DNA of 64,000 nt. Origin: Marinobacter sp. NP-4(2019). Lineage in GTDB: Bacteria; Pseudomonadota; Gammaproteobacteria; Pseudomonadales; Oleiphilaceae. The notes below the pieces were generated by a model that was not told the DNA's origin, made no database searches, and saw only the letters and a list, made by a program, of their open reading frames with translations. The DNA lies in contig NZ_CP034142.1 in the NCBI RefSeq assembly GCF_003994855.1, forward strand, positions 2,976,001 through 3,040,000. The letters are read 5' to 3'. This document shows, piece after piece, positions 62,267-64,000 of this stretch. Position 1 is the first letter of the stretch. Each line of letters starts with the position of its first letter. The translations under genes and the position numbers were made by a program.

Positions 62267-62674
62267 TTATATCCCTAAATCCGCTGCTATGCAGGTACGC
62301 CGTGCGTGATCACGAAAGCGCTCTGATGCTTCCTGGCTAAAGTAGTCATCGAGCCAGTACCGGTTTCCTATAGACCATTCTGCCATATAGCTCTGGGAAT
62401 TGATCAGTTGATAAAGCCCACGGCTGGTTCGCCCGCTGAACCAGCGCTTTGCGTCATGAACGAGTTCCGGAAGATGTTTATAGGGCAACTCGCGCTCACC
62501 GCCGGGCAGATTGTCCATGGCGTGTTTCAGTGCGCACTCCGCAGCTATGCCGAATGCGTGACTTGCGCCGCCGTAGCGGCTGGCGTGGAAGAGAAATTCA
62601 CCATCCCTGAGCCAACGTAGGGCGGATTGTTTGAAGTTGTCCATGAGTGGGCTTTTGGGTTGTGAGCTTGCCAT
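62267..62674 (-). CDS. HEPN-like small helical protein
   Basis: A 135-residue, mostly helical protein. The segment SALRWLRDGEFLFHASRYGG followed by AFGIAAECALKHAM (17-53) matches the first helices of HEPN domains (a hydrophobic helix, then an AAE-type helix). RELPYKH (61-67) fits the R-x4-6-H spacing of HEPN ribonucleases, though its place is unusual; a second R-x3-H lies at 119-123. Such proteins often act as RNase toxins or adaptors. I see no strong ribosome site; an ATG ten codons later is the other candidate start. Confidence 0.6.
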   Translation of the reverse strand: MASSQPKSPLMDNFKQSALRWLRDGEFLFHASRYGGASHAFGIAAECALKHAMDNLPGGERELPYKHLPELVHDAKRWFSGRTSRGLYQLINSQSYMAEWSIGNRYWLDDYFSQEASERFRDHARRTCIAADLGI

Positions 62675-62720
62675 CGCTGGCTGGTTTGGTCACTAAAACG
62701 AAATCCCAATTACATCGAGA

Positions 62721-63656
62721 TTACCGCTGATCATCCGCTGAATTTACACTCAATTGATCCGCAAAATAGCGCTCAACAATAGCTACAAACCTATCAACTG
62801 AATCGATGCTTCGACTCTCCTCCTCAGCCAGATAATCAAGAAGCTTGCCTCTAGTCTCGACAGCCCAAGAAACATCATCCCATCCGTAAGCGATTCCGTA
62901 GCGATTTTGAATTTCGGGCCGCCACTCCTCTTTTGACAAGCCTTCTTGAGGAACGACTATTGGTATGCATCCGCACATTACCGCGTACCGACAATACATG
63001 GTGTACAAGTCATAACAAATAAAATATTCACACTTATTAAATATTACCGATAACTCTTCATGAGAAAGACCATCCACGCACTGAGCGCCAACTTCATGAT
63101 AGTCTAAAGGTCTATCACGGCCTTTTCGGACCATGTAACACTGACCTGAACGCTCAGCCTTATTGGTGTTTTGGTAAATATCTGATTTTAATTCAGAGAC
63201 ACGTAGATGATGATCCTCATGAGGATTGATCGTCCAGTCATTAAAGTGTTTATGGTAATAGAAAAACAAATCGTTGCTGCCAAAATCTGTCACACCACTT
63301 ATCACGCCAGGCTTATTTAACAACCATCTAATGACACAACTTCCTCCCAGTGGGTTGCCTGCTGTAATTTCTGGATAAACAACAACTGCACCTGAAATAT
63401 CTTTATTTGTTGCTATATCTAATTTGTAGGGAGATTTAATGTCTCGATTGGTAGCTAGATTTTTTAACTGAAATTTAAACCAATTAGCAAGCTTTATCCA
63501 ACCACGCAATGTTTTCAATTCACTAAAAGAAGGTTTTGGTTGGGGCCATATAAGTGTTACACGACCTGCTTCCCGGAGCATGCTGGCCAGCTTATGAAGC
63601 ACAATAATGCCTCCACTATTGTCTCTGTATACTGGCGTCCAAATAATAAATTTCAA
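62721..63656 (-). CDS. Putative glycosyltransferase
   Basis: A 311-residue protein I cannot place firmly. MKFIIWTPVYRDNSGGIIVL and HKLASMLREAG resemble the start of GT-B transferases. FICYDLYTMYCRYAVMCGC then IPIVVPQEGLSKEEW looks like the donor-binding end of lipopolysaccharide-core-type transferases. No signal peptide or membrane span. AT-rich. It lies between the flippase gene and the ATPase cassette, consistent with repeat-unit synthesis. Confidence 0.6.
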   Translation of the reverse strand: MKFIIWTPVYRDNSGGIIVLHKLASMLREAGRVTLIWPQPKPSFSELKTLRGWIKLANWFKFQLKNLATNRDIKSPYKLDIATNKDISGAVVVYPEITAGNPLGGSCVIRWLLNKPGVISGVTDFGSNDLFFYYHKHFNDWTINPHEDHHLRVSELKSDIYQNTNKAERSGQCYMVRKGRDRPLDYHEVGAQCVDGLSHEELSVIFNKCEYFICYDLYTMYCRYAVMCGCIPIVVPQEGLSKEEWRPEIQNRYGIAYGWDDVSWAVETRGKLLDYLAEEESRSIDSVDRFVAIVERYFADQLSVNSADDQR

Positions 63657-63691
63657 AATTCAAATTCCTAGTTGGAATATTTTTGGCTCAG

Positions 63692-64000
63692 CTATCCTAT
63701 AGCAGCTTTTCGATCTTTGACTTTCTTAACCAATAAGCTGGCACCTTCAACACGAATCAACAGTGACACTGCAGCATAGGTTACCAATCCAACAGTGCCG
63801 CCACCAATAAACCATAGAGGCAAATTCTGATCACCCTGTTCCACGAAACACCAAGAGGCAAATCCTGAGACCAGCGCGGCAAGGAGTGGTTTTGTAATAT
63901 CTCTAACCTGATCAATTAAAGAGTACCCAACCAAACGAGCAGAAAAGTAGGTATTAGGAATAAGCGCCATAAACGAACCAACAACCTGGCTAACTACAAT
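63692..64000 (-). CDS. wzx: Wzx-type oligosaccharide flippase, C-terminal part (5' end beyond window)
   Basis: The frame is open from the stop at 63692 to the right edge, giving 103 residues. They form three hydrophobic spans (for example ALVSGFASWCFVEQG, PLWFIGGGTVGLVTYAAVSL) preceded by NTYFSARLVGYSLIDQVRD, the style of the last helices of polysaccharide flippases. A basic tail ends the protein. The full protein would carry undecaprenyl-linked repeat units across the inner membrane. Confidence 0.75.
   Translation of the reverse strand: MVVSQVVGSFMALIPNTYFSARLVGYSLIDQVRDITKPLLAALVSGFASWCFVEQGDQNLPLWFIGGGTVGLVTYAAVSLLIRVEGASLLVKKVKDRKAAIG

Overview
The window looks like the chromosome of a marine gammaproteobacterium close to Marinobacter. 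This is inferred from the MvaT-type nucleoid protein, a polar-type flagellin, the exodeoxyribonuclease I and the Pseudomonas-style (Wbp/Wec) glycan genes. It was not tested by any search. The window is mostly surface-carbohydrate biology, and almost every gene from 14463 to 64000 reads leftward on the minus strand.

Region 1 (1-10.2 kb) is a flagellin island. Seven tightly overlapping minus-strand genes (legB, legC, legG, legI, legH, ptmE-like, legF) encode a GDP-sugar route to CMP-legionaminic acid. Across a 293-bp gap with a good sigma-54 site lies the divergent flagellin gene fliC, followed by a TPR plus methyltransferase-like protein. The obvious reading is nonulosonic acid modification of the flagellum.

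Region 2 (10.2-14.3 kb) holds a DUF559 nuclease gene bracketed by paired GC-rich palindromes, exonuclease I (sbcB), a small exported protein, a 50-bp tandem repeat and mvaT.

Region 3 (14.4-64 kb) is a very large capsule/O-antigen-type locus. It carries sugar-nucleotide genes for UDP-GalNAcA (two tviB copies, tviC), UDP-ManNAcA (wecB, wecC), UDP-QuiNAc-type sugars (wbpM, wbpV-like) and GDP-fucose (manC, gmd, fcl). It also has two different lipid-carrier initiating transferases (WecA and a PglC-type enzyme), at least ten glycosyltransferases, a Wzy-like polymerase, an AsnB/WbpS-type amidotransferase and the end of a Wzx flippase. A sulfotransferase, a NodZ-like fucosyltransferase, cysDNC and an SLC13 permease suggest a fucosylated, sulfated and amidated acidic glycan.

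Two things do not fit a plain glycan locus. First, a coupled three-gene cassette at 59.4-62.7 kb (HEPN-like protein, ParA-like ATPase with an altered KGGVGR P-loop, second P-loop ATPase) sits between glycosyltransferase genes and looks like an embedded defence system. Second, a family of about 75-90 bp double-hairpin repeats (four copies) includes one copy inserted in frame inside a beta-CASP metallo-RNase gene. No rRNA, tRNA, CRISPR array or complete insertion sequence was seen.
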